Positions 29,081 to 38,840 are shown, counted from the stretch's first letter. The stretch: 64,000 bases of DNA from Pseudomonas sp. N40(2020) (GCF_014472415.1 NZ_JACSZV010000011.1:1-64000), one strand, 5' to 3'. The notes: a model not told the origin generated them from the sequence alone. Program-made: numbers and translations.

Positions 29081-31312
29081 ATGAGTTTCTCGAACAAGGA
29101 ACAGGGTCAGGTCAAAGAAGCATTGCTACCGTCAGCCAGCGATATTGACGCGCTGGTACGTGCGGAACATCAAGACCCGTTTTCCATTCTTGGCCCGCAC
29201 GGCGATGGCGCCGGCGGGCAGTTTATCCGCGCCTATTTACCGGGTGCGCTAAGCGTTGTGGTGCTGGACAAGGCGTCCGGCGAAGAGCGCGGCCCGTTGG
29301 AGCAAAGTGAAACGCCGGGATTGTTTGTCGCTCACTTCGATCAGGCGCGGCCGTATCTGCTGCGCACCCGTTGGGCCGGCGGCGAGCAGGTGGCGGAAGA
29401 TCCCTACAGCTTTGGCCAGTTGCTCGGTGAAATGGATTTGTATCTGTTCGCCGAAGGCAATCACCGCGACCTCAGCGCCTGCCTCGGCGCACAACTGACA
29501 ACTGTCGATGGCGTTGATGGCGTGCGCTTCGCCGTGTGGGCGCCGAATGCGCGGCGAGTGTCGGTAGTAGGTGATTTCAACGTCTGGGACGGGCGCCGGC
29601 ATCCGATGCGTCTGCGCCACCCATCCGGGGTCTGGGAATTGTTCATCCCGCGCCTGCAAGCGGGGGAGTTTTACAAATACGAAATCCTGAGTGCCCAAGG
29701 AATTCTGCCGCTCAAGGCCGACCCGATGGCGCTGGCCACCAGCCTGCCGCCGGACACGGCGTCGAAAGTCGCCGCGCCGCTGCAAGTCGACTGGCAGGAT
29801 CAGGACTGGATGAACGGCCGCCGCGAACGGCAGAAGCATTCCGCGCCGCTGTCGATCTACGAGCTGCATGCCGGTTCATGGCAGTGCGAGCTGGATGATC
29901 TCGGCGAAGTCGCGCGTCAGTACACCTGGCCGGAACTGGCCGAGCGCTTGATTCCGTATGTGAAGGAACTGGGCTTCACCCACATCGAATTGATGCCGAT
30001 CATGGAGCACCCGTTCGGTGGCTCATGGGGCTATCAATTGCTCTCGCAATTCGCCCCGAGCGCGCGTTATGGCACGCCGGAACAGTTCGGGGATTTCGTC
30101 AACGCCTGCCACCGCGCCGACATCGGCGTGATTCTCGACTGGGTGCCGGCGCATTTCCCGACCGATACCCATGGACTGGCGCAATTCGACGGCACGGCGT
30201 TGTACGAATACGGCAATCCGCTGGAAGGCTTTCACCAGGATTGGGACACGCTGATCTACAACCTTGGCCGCACCGAAGTGCATGGCTACATGCTGGCGTC
30301 GGCGTTGCACTGGTTGAAGCATTTCCACATCGACGGCCTGCGGGTCGACGCGGTGGCCTCGATGCTCTATCGCGACTATTCGCGCAAGGCTGGCGAATGG
30401 GTGCCCAACCGCCATGGCGGGCGGGAGAATCTGGAGGCCATCGACTTTTTGCGTCATTTGAATGATGTGGTCGAGCTGGAAGCGCCGGGCGCGCTGGTCA
30501 TCGCCGAGGAATCCACGGCGTGGCCGGGCGTCAGTCAGAGCACGCAGCAGGGCGGACTGGGCTTTGCCTACAAATGGAACATGGGCTGGATGCACGATTC
30601 GCTGCACTACATTCAGCAGGATCCGGTGTACCGCGCTCATCACCACAACGAATTGAGTTTTGGCCTGGTCTACGCCTGGTCCGAGCGTTTCATCCTGCCG
30701 ATTTCCCACGATGAAGTGGTGCATGGCAAACATTCGCTGATCGACAAGATGCCCGGTGATCGCTGGCAGAAGTTCGCCAACCTGAGGGCCTATCTGAGTT
30801 TCATGTGGACCCATCCGGGCAAGAAGCTGCTGTTCATGGGCTGCGAGTTCGGTCAGTGGCGCGAGTGGAATCACGATCAGCAACTCGATTGGTATCTGCT
30901 GCAGTACTCCGAGCACAAAGGTGTGCAGAAACTGGTGGGCGACCTCAATCGTCTGTACCGCGAATTGCCCGCGCTGCACGATCAGGACGACGCACCGCAG
31001 GGTTTCCAGTGGTTGATCGGTGACGATGCGATCAATAGCGTTTATGCCTGGCTGCGCTGGAGCAAGGACGGCGAACCGGTGCTGGTGGTGGCCAACTTCA
31101 CGCCGGTGCCGCGTCAGTCGTATCGGGTCGGCGTGCCGTTTGCCGGGCGCTGGACTGAATTGCTCAACAGCGATGCCGACACTTACGCCGGCTCCAACTA
31201 TGGCAACGGTGGCGGGGCGTTTACCGAAGAGGTGCCGAGCCATGGTCAGGCGCTGTCGCTGGAGTTGAATCTGCCGCCGTTGGCGGTGTTGATCCTCAGA
31301 CCTGGGGGGTGA
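29081..31312 (+). CDS. glgB: 1,4-alpha-glucan branching enzyme
   Basis: 743 aa, long-form GlgB with two N-terminal beta domains (an extra N1 module at about 20-110, then CBM48 at about 125-215), the GH13 barrel, and a C-terminal beta domain. Nucleophile Asp423 ([17 protein letters not shown]) and acid/base Glu476 ([10 protein letters not shown]) are in place, with the [14 protein letters not shown] motif later on. It adds alpha-1,6 branches to the glucan made by GlgE. It is 2 nt from treS with GGAGAG as RBS, so the two are cotranscribed. Confidence 0.95.
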   Translation: MSFSNKEQGQVKEALLPSASDIDALVRAEHQDPFSILGPHGDGAGGQFIRAYLPGALSVVVLDKASGEERGPLEQSETPGLFVAHFDQARPYLLRTRWAGGEQVAEDPYSFGQLLGEMDLYLFAEGNHRDLSACLGAQLTTVDGVDGVRFAVWAPNARRVSVVGDFNVWDGRRHPMRLRHPSGVWELFIPRLQAGEFYKYEILSAQGILPLKADPMALATSLPPDTASKVAAPLQVDWQDQDWMNGRRERQKHSAPLSIYELHAGSWQCELDDLGEVARQYTWPELAERLIPYVKELGFTHIELMPIMEHPFGGSWGYQLLSQFAPSARYGTPEQFGDFVNACHRADIGVILDWVPAHFPTDTHGLAQFDGTALYEYGNPLEGFHQDWDTLIYNLGRTEVHGYMLASALHWLKHFHIDGLRVDAVASMLYRDYSRKAGEWVPNRHGGRENLEAIDFLRHLNDVVELEAPGALVIAEESTAWPGVSQSTQQGGLGFAYKWNMGWMHDSLHYIQQDPVYRAHHHNELSFGLVYAWSERFILPISHDEVVHGKHSLIDKMPGDRWQKFANLRAYLSFMWTHPGKKLLFMGCEFGQWREWNHDQQLDWYLLQYSEHKGVQKLVGDLNRLYRELPALHDQDDAPQGFQWLIGDDAINSVYAWLRWSKDGEPVLVVANFTPVPRQSYRVGVPFAGRWTELLNSDADTYAGSNYGNGGGAFTEEVPSHGQALSLELNLPPLAVLILRPGG

Positions 31313-31318
31313 CTTGAA

Positions 31319-31421
31319 AAAGATCGCAGCCTGCGGCAGCTCCTACATTGGAATGCATTTCCCTGAGCTGCCGCAGGCTGCGATCTTTTGATCTTTTGAT
31401 CTTTTGATCTTTTGATCTTTT
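31319..31421. repeat. Inverted repeat, GCTGCGATC family, with expanded tail
   Basis: AGATCGCAGCCTGCGGCAGC pairs with GAGCTGCCGCAGGCTGCGAT. It lies between the convergent glgB and autotransporter genes. Its right end runs into five copies of GATCTTTT. Confidence 0.85.
31382..31421. repeat. Tandem octamer, (GATCTTTT)x5
   Basis: Five exact head-to-tail copies of GATCTTTT with no mismatch, ending one base before the autotransporter stop codon. It arose from the GATCTTTTGATC end of the adjacent repeat. Copy number is likely to vary between strains. Confidence 0.95.
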
Positions 31422-31422
31422 C

Positions 31423-32493
31423 CTACCACCTCATCCGCACGCCCATACTGCCAATCAAGCCATTCAAATCATTGTCATCGACATCACTGCTGTAATCGGC
31501 GCTGACATACAGACTCACGGCCGGCGTCACCCGCGCCACCAGACCCAAGCCCAACTCGACGGTCGAGGATTTGCGGCTGCTGCTGATCTTGTCGACCTGA
31601 TCCAGTGTCACCGTGTTGCCGGTATACACCGTGTGCCAGAGGTTGGTGCGCACGTAGGGTTCGACCGGCAAGCCATTCAAGTCATAACTGCCTTTCAAAC
31701 GCGCACCGACGCGCCCGCTCCAGGAGGTCACATCCGTGGAAGAGGCATTGCCAGAGCCCGCGTAAGGTGTGTCGAGGGTGATGCGCTGATTGATCAATTG
31801 CGCCTGCGGTTCCACCACCCAGTTTTCGCTCAAACCGATCGGGTATCCGCCTTCGACCGAGAAAGTCATGGCGCTGCCTTCGGTGGCTTGCCGTGCTCCT
31901 TGTTCGTTGCGGCTAAAACCGCTGACCCGGCCACCACTGGCTGACAAGTCGACGTGCCAGCCCTGCGCGCCCGTCAGGCTGTAATACGCACCCAGGCTTT
32001 GGCCCTGGAGGTTAAGCGTATCGGTGGTCGGGTCGCTGAGGGCGCGGCTGGTGATCAGCCCGCTGCCATTGGCTTGAATCTGGTTCTGACCGCCGATGAG
32101 TCCTATGGTCTGGGTAGGCCCATTGCCGCTTCGCAGGGTAAGGACGGCGGGACCTTTGAAATGACCGCTGCCAGGCGTTGCGAAGCTTGAGGACAGCACG
32201 TCGGTTTGCGCCTGTCGGGCACTGCGCCCGTAAAGCTGCTCCCAGGCGCCCGGGGCGAGATCTTCTGTGATGAGGGTGGCCCCTCGCAGGTCCGGGCGCG
32301 GGTTGATGCGTTGCGGACCGGGCGTGATCACTGTCGCGGGCAGGGACATGACCGGTACGTTCTCTCGATACCACGGGGTCGTTTCATCCGCCGCAGGGCC
32401 GGCCTGCGCCTCCATGGATGAGCACAGCAAGAGAGAACTCGACACTGTGCAGAAGCTTATTTTGATCTCGTGTGTGTGGAATGAAGTTTTCAT
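31423..32493 (-). CDS. Autotransporter-barrel protein lacking a passenger
   Basis: 356 aa. The N-terminal export signal (about 1-31, ending near AQA) is followed by only about 80 residues before an outer-membrane beta-barrel domain. The C terminus SMGVRMRW ends in the aromatic residue typical for barrel insertion. Phrases NWVVEPQAQLINQ, GLPVEPYVRTNLWHT and SSTVELGLGLVARVTP match the barrel of the 835-aa protein upstream, so the two are tandem paralogs. No passenger repeats are present, yet the frame is intact. Its leader (32542-32641) contains a strongly structured inverted repeat. Role unknown; adhesion or surface display is inferred from the family. Confidence 0.8.
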   Translation of the reverse strand: MKTSFHTHEIKISFCTVSSSLLLCSSMEAQAGPAADETTPWYRENVPVMSLPATVITPGPQRINPRPDLRGATLITEDLAPGAWEQLYGRSARQAQTDVLSSSFATPGSGHFKGPAVLTLRSGNGPTQTIGLIGGQNQIQANGSGLITSRALSDPTTDTLNLQGQSLGAYYSLTGAQGWHVDLSASGGRVSGFSRNEQGARQATEGSAMTFSVEGGYPIGLSENWVVEPQAQLINQRITLDTPYAGSGNASSTDVTSWSGRVGARLKGSYDLNGLPVEPYVRTNLWHTVYTGNTVTLDQVDKISSSRKSSTVELGLGLVARVTPAVSLYVSADYSSDVDDNDLNGLIGSMGVRMRW

Positions 32494-32814
32494 GGAGGTC
32501 TACCTTGCAAGCGCATGTGGCATCTCGATATGGCGTCTCTCCTACCCCGAACGAGGGGCGACCGAATGGAGCGGGGCGAACCGTGCCCGCTCGATTTCGC
32601 GAGTGTCCTGAGGGTCGCCCCGGAAGTAAATCTCGGGGTAGTAAGGTAGAGATAAGAAGAGCTGTGCCCGTGCGTCAAGAAATTGAACGATGAGCGGTAG
32701 TGGTAAATCAGGCTTCGCAAGCGTTTGTTTTTCTGTACATAACTAAGTGTTTGTTTGTATGGAAAAACGCCATGAAAGCCCCGCGCCAGAGGTGTTTTAT
32801 TACCGACGGAAGGT
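32494..32814. other. 321-bp gap between the two autotransporter genes
   Basis: Holds the nested inverted repeat at 32542-32641 and an A+T-rich part next to the upstream gene's stop. No gene or intrinsic terminator with a U-run was seen. Confidence 0.5.
32542..32641 (-). other. Triple-nested inverted repeat, candidate RNA leader
   Basis: Three nested perfect helices. Outer: CTACCCCGA (32542-32550) with TCGGGGTAG (32633-32641). Middle: GGGGCGACC (32555-32563) with GGTCGCCCC (32613-32621). Inner: GAGCGGG (32569-32575) with CCCGCTC (32586-32592). Read on the minus strand it would fold about 50 nt before the start of the passenger-less autotransporter gene. It does not match the other repeat families of the window and has no tRNA features. 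Confidence 0.5.
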
Positions 32815-35322
32815 CTACCAGCTAATCCGGATTCCCAGGTTCCCCGTCACGCCGCGCAGGTCATTACTGTCAATATTGCGGCTGTAATCGGTGCTGGCGT
32901 AAACGCTGACGGCGCGGTCGAGGGTGACTACCACACCGAGTCCGAGATCCGCCGTTGAGGACTTCTGTTCAGTGCTGATCACATCGCTGTCGCCAAAGGT
33001 TACCGAGTCGGTGCCGGAAAACGTGTGCCACAGATTAGCCCGCAGGTAGGGTTCTACCGGTAAGCCGCTGACTTCATATCGACCCTTGATCCGCGCGCCG
33101 AGCCGGCCGGTCCACGCACCGTCGGAGTCGAACGACACACGCGAAATGCCGTCGTCCTGACTGTCGAGGGATATTTTCTGGTGAATGACCTGTGCTTGCG
33201 GTTCGACCACCCAGGTATCGTTGATTGGCAACGGGTAGCCAGCCTCTGCCGACACGGTCAGCGCATGCCCGCGATTGTCCAGTTTTACGCCTCGATCAGA
33301 ATGGTTGTCGCCATCGAAGCGCGTGCCCATGACCACGGTATCGATGTACCAGCCATAGGGATCGGTCAACGTCCAGTACAGGCCGTAGCTGTCGCCTTCA
33401 AGTTTGATTTTGCCGGCGCTGTTGCCCTCGAAACCTTCATTGAAACCATCGACGTCTCCTTGCAAACGGCTATGGCCGACGAAGAAACCGATGCGTTGAG
33501 TCTGGCCGCCAGAGGTCTGCGAGCTGTACAGGTCGGTGCCGACCTGAAAGCCGTTGAGCGACCCATCCAGGCGCGGGGTGACCGTGCCGGCCCAGGTTTG
33601 CTCTAGATTTTTCCCATAGACCCGGCCCCAACCTGCACCGAACGCGCCGGTTTCGTTGAGCAAGCGCTGGTCGCCCTGACGATCATGGAAAGTACCCAGC
33701 GCATTGAGGGTCAGTTGCGCGGCGGCAGGTGGCAGCACCGACCAGGTCGGAACTTCCGGACGGTACAGAGGAATCGGCGCGGCACCCGCCACGGCGGCAG
33801 GCAATACCGGCAATGGCGGACTGCCAGCCGGAGCCACGGCCGCGATCGGCGCGGCAACCACAGGCACCAGAATCGGCGGCAAGGTCGGATCGGGGTTGGG
33901 CACGCTCACCACTTGCGGTGCGACGACGGCCGAGCGCAAGTACCAACTGTTTTCCGTACCGGCAGTCACGCCGCCCTTGAACAGGTAGTAGTCGTAGGCC
34001 CCGGCGGAAACCGGGCCGTTCAGGGTAAAGGCGTTATCGGCGCTGACCGTGCTGCCTTGCGCCTGCACCAGTTGAATGCCGTTGGCTTGAGTCAGCGCGC
34101 CCAACCCGCCAAGATTGGTGACGCTGATCACTGTCCCGCCACTCAGGCTGCCGTTATTGACCACCAGTTTGTCGCTGGGCGAGTCGTCGCCTGCGACCAC
34201 ACTTTGCAATAACAACTGGCCACTGTTGCCGACGTAGTTGCCTTGTACGGTGAGCGTGTCGTCTGTGCGGCTGTTGCCCTGAGTCAGGTCAATGACGCCT
34301 GCGTTGTTGAACGTCACCGCTTGCCCGGCCACGGCGGGAGACACAGAGCCTTGCGTGGACAGCACGACGCTGCTGGCATCGACATTCAGCACGCCGCTGC
34401 CCGTTCCGGCATCACCCAGCATAAGGTTGCTTGAGCCCAGATCCAGTTGCGAGCCGTTGCTCAGATTGACGGTTTCCCAATTGCTGAAGCGCGCGGGCAG
34501 GGCGGTGCGGGTGTTGTCGAAGGTCAGCACATCGTTGCCGACGCCGCCATCAACGTTGGGCGTGAGCGCGAGAATGCTGTCATCGAGGTTACGCAGGGTG
34601 GCGCTGTCATTGCCGACGTCCATCAGGATCGCCGAACGGATGATGCCGCCTCCGTCCCACAGCAAGCGGTCATCACCGGCGCTGGCGCGGATCTCGCCGA
34701 CGATTTCCCCACCGGTCACGGTAATGCTGTCGTTGCCACCGCTGACACTGACGTTGCCGCCAATCCGTCCGCCCGAAACGATGATGGTGTCGGTGCCGAA
34801 TCCGGTGACCAGATTGCCGATGATCTGCCCGCCGGACAGGTCGAAAATATTGTTGTCGAGCTTCATGTCGACGCGGCCGATGGTGCCGCCGGTCATGCGC
34901 GCGACATCGCCGTCCTCGAAGGCTGCAACGATGGTGCCGCCGGTCATCAGGAACGTGTCGCGACCGTCACCCTGAGCAAGAAATCCCAGTGAGCCGCCCG
35001 TCATGACGAAGTCATCGATGCCCGCGCCTTGGTTGACGGCGCCAGTGATGACGCCAGAGTTGATTTCGACCCGGTCACTGCCCGCACCAAAGGTCACGCT
35101 GCCGTTGATCTGGCCGCTGCCATTGGCGGGGAGGGTCAGGCTGTTGTTACCGGAGAGGTCGGTCAACGGGCCGCTACTGCCACTGTCGCAAGTGTAGGCA
35201 TCGTTCCCTGCGCCGGGCGTCAACACACACGCCGACCAAGCGGGTGGGCTGGCGAGCAGCACAATAGAGGCGGACAAAATAAAGGTGTGCGGCAAAGTCC
35301 TCAGAGCTTTGATAGATCGCAT
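32815..35322 (-). CDS. Autotransporter with beta-helix passenger
   Basis: 835 aa. Signal peptide about 1-30 (ends PPAWSA). The passenger begins with roughly ten 20-residue rungs of the form GG-x-I-G-x(3)-G-x-G-x-D-x-I-x-V-x-G (about 65-235), typical of a right-handed beta-helix, and then a longer beta-rich part to about 475. A Pro/Ala/Val linker (VPNPDPTLPPILVPVV onward, about 480-540) leads to the C-terminal barrel (about 570-835), which ends GNLGIRISW. This is a type Va secreted surface protein, probably an adhesin; no protease or lipase motif was seen. It is the upstream member of the tandem pair. Confidence 0.87.
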   Translation of the reverse strand: MRSIKALRTLPHTFILSASIVLLASPPAWSACVLTPGAGNDAYTCDSGSSGPLTDLSGNNSLTLPANGSGQINGSVTFGAGSDRVEINSGVITGAVNQGAGIDDFVMTGGSLGFLAQGDGRDTFLMTGGTIVAAFEDGDVARMTGGTIGRVDMKLDNNIFDLSGGQIIGNLVTGFGTDTIIVSGGRIGGNVSVSGGNDSITVTGGEIVGEIRASAGDDRLLWDGGGIIRSAILMDVGNDSATLRNLDDSILALTPNVDGGVGNDVLTFDNTRTALPARFSNWETVNLSNGSQLDLGSSNLMLGDAGTGSGVLNVDASSVVLSTQGSVSPAVAGQAVTFNNAGVIDLTQGNSRTDDTLTVQGNYVGNSGQLLLQSVVAGDDSPSDKLVVNNGSLSGGTVISVTNLGGLGALTQANGIQLVQAQGSTVSADNAFTLNGPVSAGAYDYYLFKGGVTAGTENSWYLRSAVVAPQVVSVPNPDPTLPPILVPVVAAPIAAVAPAGSPPLPVLPAAVAGAAPIPLYRPEVPTWSVLPPAAAQLTLNALGTFHDRQGDQRLLNETGAFGAGWGRVYGKNLEQTWAGTVTPRLDGSLNGFQVGTDLYSSQTSGGQTQRIGFFVGHSRLQGDVDGFNEGFEGNSAGKIKLEGDSYGLYWTLTDPYGWYIDTVVMGTRFDGDNHSDRGVKLDNRGHALTVSAEAGYPLPINDTWVVEPQAQVIHQKISLDSQDDGISRVSFDSDGAWTGRLGARIKGRYEVSGLPVEPYLRANLWHTFSGTDSVTFGDSDVISTEQKSSTADLGLGVVVTLDRAVSVYASTDYSRNIDSNDLRGVTGNLGIRISW

Positions 35323-35518
35323 GTCGGCAATTCCCTGCTGTAACCATTGGGGAATTCATCCTTGAATGGGTGCTTGATCTAAAAGCTTCTGAAGCTAATG
35401 AACTACGTGAGATCCGAACCCTAACGTTTTGAAGTGCCAATCCTTCAGCTTTTTAAGGTGTAGTTGTTTTTTCGCGCTGATCAAGCAGTTCTGACAGACG
35501 GTCTTATCGCAACCAGTG

Positions 35519-36334
35519 TCAAAGATGCACTTCAACCGCCAGCGGCAAGTGATCCGACAGGTGCGTCCACGGCTTGTTGCCGAGAATCTGCGGGTCATGA
35601 CTGCTGGCGTTGCGCAGGTAGATTCGGTCCAGACGCAACAATGGAAACCGTGCCGGATACGTCTTGGCCGGACGCCCGTGATGACGTTCGAAGGCTTCGT
35701 GCAAATAGTCGCGGCGGGCGAGGGCAGCGTTGCCCTGAAGCTGCCAGTCATTAAAGTCGCCGGCAATAATCACTGGCGCATCGTCGGGTAACGACTCAAG
35801 CAACTGACAGAGCAGTTGCAACTGCAATTGGCGATGGCTTTCCAGCAGACTCAAATGCACGCAGATCGCATGGACTTCGGCGTGGCCCGGCACGTCCAGC
35901 ACGCAGTGCAACAAGCCACGGCGCTCTGGGCCGGTGATCGACACATCGAGGTTGCGGTATTCGCGAATCGGGTATTTCGACAGCAGCGCGTTGCCATGGT
36001 GGCCGTCGGGGTAGACCGCGTTGCGCCCGTAGGCGAAGTCGCTCCACATGCTGTCGGCAAGAAATTCGTATTGCGAGGTTTGCGGCCATTCGTTGTAACG
36101 GTTCGAATGCCGCTCGTGCTCACCCACCACTTCCTGCAAAAACACCAGATCGGCCGACGTGCTGCGCACCGCTTCACGCAGTTCCGGGAGGATGAAACGC
36201 CGATTGAGCGCGGTGAAACCCTTGTGGGTGTTGACCGTCAACACGCGCAGGCGATGGATGACGGGCGCGTCGACGGTGTGACGCTTGGGGTCGCTGGACA
36301 CGGTTACTCCTCTGAATCCTGAGTGCGTATTCAT
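35519..36334 (-). CDS. Endonuclease/exonuclease/phosphatase family protein, YbhP-like
   Basis: 271 aa. The motifs [43 protein letters not shown] and the final [14 protein letters not shown] give the metal-dependent EEP fold with catalytic Asp, Asn and His residues in place. The near-identical motifs in E. coli YbhP make it its ortholog. In many genomes ybhP is next to cardiolipin synthase clsB; here no such gene is adjacent. ATG 36334 (MNTHSGFRG) is used; in-frame codons upstream lack an RBS. The substrate is unknown. Confidence 0.87.
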   Translation of the reverse strand: MNTHSGFRGVTVSSDPKRHTVDAPVIHRLRVLTVNTHKGFTALNRRFILPELREAVRSTSADLVFLQEVVGEHERHSNRYNEWPQTSQYEFLADSMWSDFAYGRNAVYPDGHHGNALLSKYPIREYRNLDVSITGPERRGLLHCVLDVPGHAEVHAICVHLSLLESHRQLQLQLLCQLLESLPDDAPVIIAGDFNDWQLQGNAALARRDYLHEAFERHHGRPAKTYPARFPLLRLDRIYLRNASSHDPQILGNKPWTHLSDHLPLAVEVHL

Positions 36335-36388
36335 GCGACTGATGGGTGGGGATGGCAGTTCCGTCTGAATCAACACAGCCACTCAACA

Positions 36389-36428
36389 GAGCTGTCGAGT
36401 GAAACGAGGCTGTGAATCTTTGATCAGG
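36389..36428. repeat. Half copy of the GCTGCGATC-family repeat
   Basis: AGCTGTCGAGTGAAACGAGG continues as CTGTGAATCTTTGATC. It is a single decayed arm of the GTCGAGTGAAACGAG subtype seen complete at 4964-5053 and 54351-54449. Confidence 0.6.
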
Positions 36429-36520
36429 TTTGTAGTGCCATCGTGTTATCCAAACCCCTGCGCAATGCTCAGCAATACACTGGAATAGACGTTTCAGTGA
36501 TTTTATTCAAGAAATAGCAC

Positions 36521-38806
36521 TCAGTAAAACATTGAGAAATTGTCCAGTCGTGACGTGGCGCGACCTTTAATGGTTATGTCGATGTACTTTATTTTTTTGT
36601 TGACTGTTTCTGTTACGTCAATCCAGTCCTGATGGACGTCATCATAAGAGGGTGTGGATTGATTTTTGAATGGCACGAGGCCCTCGTCATAGCATTGGAT
36701 CAGTGCGGTTGTTTTGATGCCGGTTACAAAGCCAAACCTAAAACTTTTTGAAGGGGTTTTTAGTGTAAGTCGTAGGGTTTCTTCAATGTTCAGGTGGAAG
36801 TAGTTGCCCGTCAGGAAAGGAGTATATTCACTGGGAGCGTTAGCGTTTAAAGCCACCGGCCCTTTTACTACCGTTACAGTCATTGTTGGAAAATCGATAA
36901 CAGTGCCTTCGTTTTTCCATTCCGCTATGGCTGTTTCGAAGCTTTCCGTAATCACTTGAGGGGCGTTTAGCAGGTCCAATGTCAGCGTGGGGAATAAAAT
37001 TGATGTCGAATCGCGACCCGGCAGTACTTCAAAAGTTACTTTGATCGGGGTTTTGTTTTTGAAGGTGAATAGTTTTTCTCTGTACAGTACTTCCTTTATT
37101 CCTGAGACTCTTTCTTCTTCAGTTATTTTGTGGTTCGTCAGTATTGGAAGTGCGTGATCTTCGTTGTTGTCGTCTTTTCCTGTAAGTGTAAGTTGCACTG
37201 TGTTGTCCGTGCTGATTCCGATCCAAGGAAGTACCGTAACTTCAGCGTCGCCTTCAAAGGTATTTAAATCCAGCACTTTGTCATCAGGGGCCTGCAGGAT
37301 TTTCGGGGTCGGTAACCGACCATCCTCATTCGCCACCTTTTTCACGCTTAATTCTGTCGCAGGGGACTTTCCAGCCTGCCCGCCATTGCGATTCAAATTC
37401 CACCGCAGCGGCATCTCCTTCCCATGCCGAGCTGCTAAAAAAGCCGGAGGCACGACAACGTTGATGCGCTTGTTTTGGTTGAAGTTCACCAGCGGAAACT
37501 GCGGCGAACCCGCCGGTGGATTGACTTCAACCAACCGGCCCCGGTCGCCGTCCAGTGCACTGAGGTATTCAATCCGTACTGTCACCCCGTTTGGGTAAGC
37601 CAGTGGATCAATCGGGTTCACCGCCGGACTTACCAGCGTCGGCGGCAACAAGACAATGGTTCCTCCGCCCGTGACATCAGCGGTGGTGGTTTTGGAGGTA
37701 GCGAACACACCTCCATTTCTGATCTGCTCATATTTCGCCCGCACCACACTGCCCGCGATGACCTTGGCATTGGGCACCAGCAGTTTGTAGGTGAACGGAA
37801 TCCGCCCGACGTCCGCCTCCACCGTGTGCAGCACCTCCCCATCGCCGGGGCCTTTCGCGGTGTAGCTCACGCGGATTTTGTCGTTGACTTGCCACTGTGG
37901 CGCGAAGGTGTACACGAGCACGGTCAAGTCTTTGCTAGCGAGTTTTTCAAGGTCGATGGTGGTCGGGTCATCGTTGGGATCGTCCGGATCTTCGGCCAGA
38001 TCGGGCGCGGCCAGGCGGGTTTCCTTGAGATGCACATCGACTTCCACCGCGCCCGAGTAGGGCGAGTCGGTGTCCGGCCCGTTGCCGAGCTGATCGGTGA
38101 CGGTGTAGGAAAACACGAATCGTGGGCTGTCACCGGCGTCTACGAACACGGCCTCGTCGACCATGACGCAAACCGTAGTCGGCTCGGCCGAAGGAATGGC
38201 CGGCGCTTCGGCAGCGGTGACGGTGCGACGCACATCCTTGCCGTTGCAGTTCAGCCGGATCACGTCATGAGCGCGGCAGTAGGGATAGGAAAAACACACC
38301 TGCACACCCAGTTTCGCCCGGTCGGCATCGATGCCGTCTTCGAGCACATCCTGTGGCAGGATCAGCTCCAGTTCGGAGTGAGCACCATCACCGGGGGTGC
38401 GATCCTCGATGCCTGGGCGGATGTTGTTGTACAACAATGTCAACGGCGGCTCCGAAGTCCCCTGGTTGTCACTGCCGCGGGTGATGTTGTAAACGAGTTC
38501 GTTGACACGACCTTCCAGCAGCAGGTCTTTGGGCAGATACAACGTTTGAACGTCGTTCTCACCGCCAACCGGGATGGTTCTTGTGGCTTCGGTGCTGGCG
38601 CCGTTCAAGAACAGCCGGATGACGTCGCCCCCCTTAACCGTACCAAACGCCGGCGGGTCGACGTCGATTTTCAGGCCCATGGGTAGGAGGTCATAGACAT
38701 GTTTGGGCACCCCCCGGTCGGCGCCGATCACCGGGTTAGTGGCTTCAGGAGCCCTAGGGGGGTAGAGGACGAGAACAGTGTTGTCCGGTGGGGTTGAGGT
38801 GGTCAT
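36521..38806 (-). CDS. Large protein of unknown function with tandem beta domains
   Basis: 761 aa, not recognised. The first 500 residues read as about four beta-sandwich-like units of some 110-130 aa. They share patterns such as GDVIRLFLNG / HDVIRLNCNG / NDKIRVSYTA followed by a VP-x(8)-G-x-V-x-Y-x-V stretch. The last 260 residues differ and end in a domain starting ESFETAIAEWKNEGT that resembles a ligand-binding jelly roll. No signal peptide is evident (MTTSTPPDNTV). DNA for the C-terminal part (36521 to about 37300) is visibly A+T-richer than the N-terminal part. AGGAG lies 9 nt before ATG 38806, and a perfect lux box lies 65 nt upstream. Confidence 0.8.
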   Translation of the reverse strand: MTTSTPPDNTVLVLYPPRAPEATNPVIGADRGVPKHVYDLLPMGLKIDVDPPAFGTVKGGDVIRLFLNGASTEATRTIPVGGENDVQTLYLPKDLLLEGRVNELVYNITRGSDNQGTSEPPLTLLYNNIRPGIEDRTPGDGAHSELELILPQDVLEDGIDADRAKLGVQVCFSYPYCRAHDVIRLNCNGKDVRRTVTAAEAPAIPSAEPTTVCVMVDEAVFVDAGDSPRFVFSYTVTDQLGNGPDTDSPYSGAVEVDVHLKETRLAAPDLAEDPDDPNDDPTTIDLEKLASKDLTVLVYTFAPQWQVNDKIRVSYTAKGPGDGEVLHTVEADVGRIPFTYKLLVPNAKVIAGSVVRAKYEQIRNGGVFATSKTTTADVTGGGTIVLLPPTLVSPAVNPIDPLAYPNGVTVRIEYLSALDGDRGRLVEVNPPAGSPQFPLVNFNQNKRINVVVPPAFLAARHGKEMPLRWNLNRNGGQAGKSPATELSVKKVANEDGRLPTPKILQAPDDKVLDLNTFEGDAEVTVLPWIGISTDNTVQLTLTGKDDNNEDHALPILTNHKITEEERVSGIKEVLYREKLFTFKNKTPIKVTFEVLPGRDSTSILFPTLTLDLLNAPQVITESFETAIAEWKNEGTVIDFPTMTVTVVKGPVALNANAPSEYTPFLTGNYFHLNIEETLRLTLKTPSKSFRFGFVTGIKTTALIQCYDEGLVPFKNQSTPSYDDVHQDWIDVTETVNKKIKYIDITIKGRATSRLDNFSMFY

Positions 38807-38840
38807 GGGCGAAGCTCCTGCGTAGTGGGAATGGGCAGGA

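Noticed and set aside
31382..31421. CRISPR-like array
   Set aside because: Direct octamers without spacers; this is simple slippage of a repeat end.
31423..32493. Pseudogene call for the short autotransporter
   Set aside because: The frame, signal sequence and C-terminal aromatic end are all intact; only the passenger is missing.
32542..32641. tRNA or intrinsic terminator
   Set aside because: No anticodon or T-arm pattern and no CCA end; no U-run after the stem.
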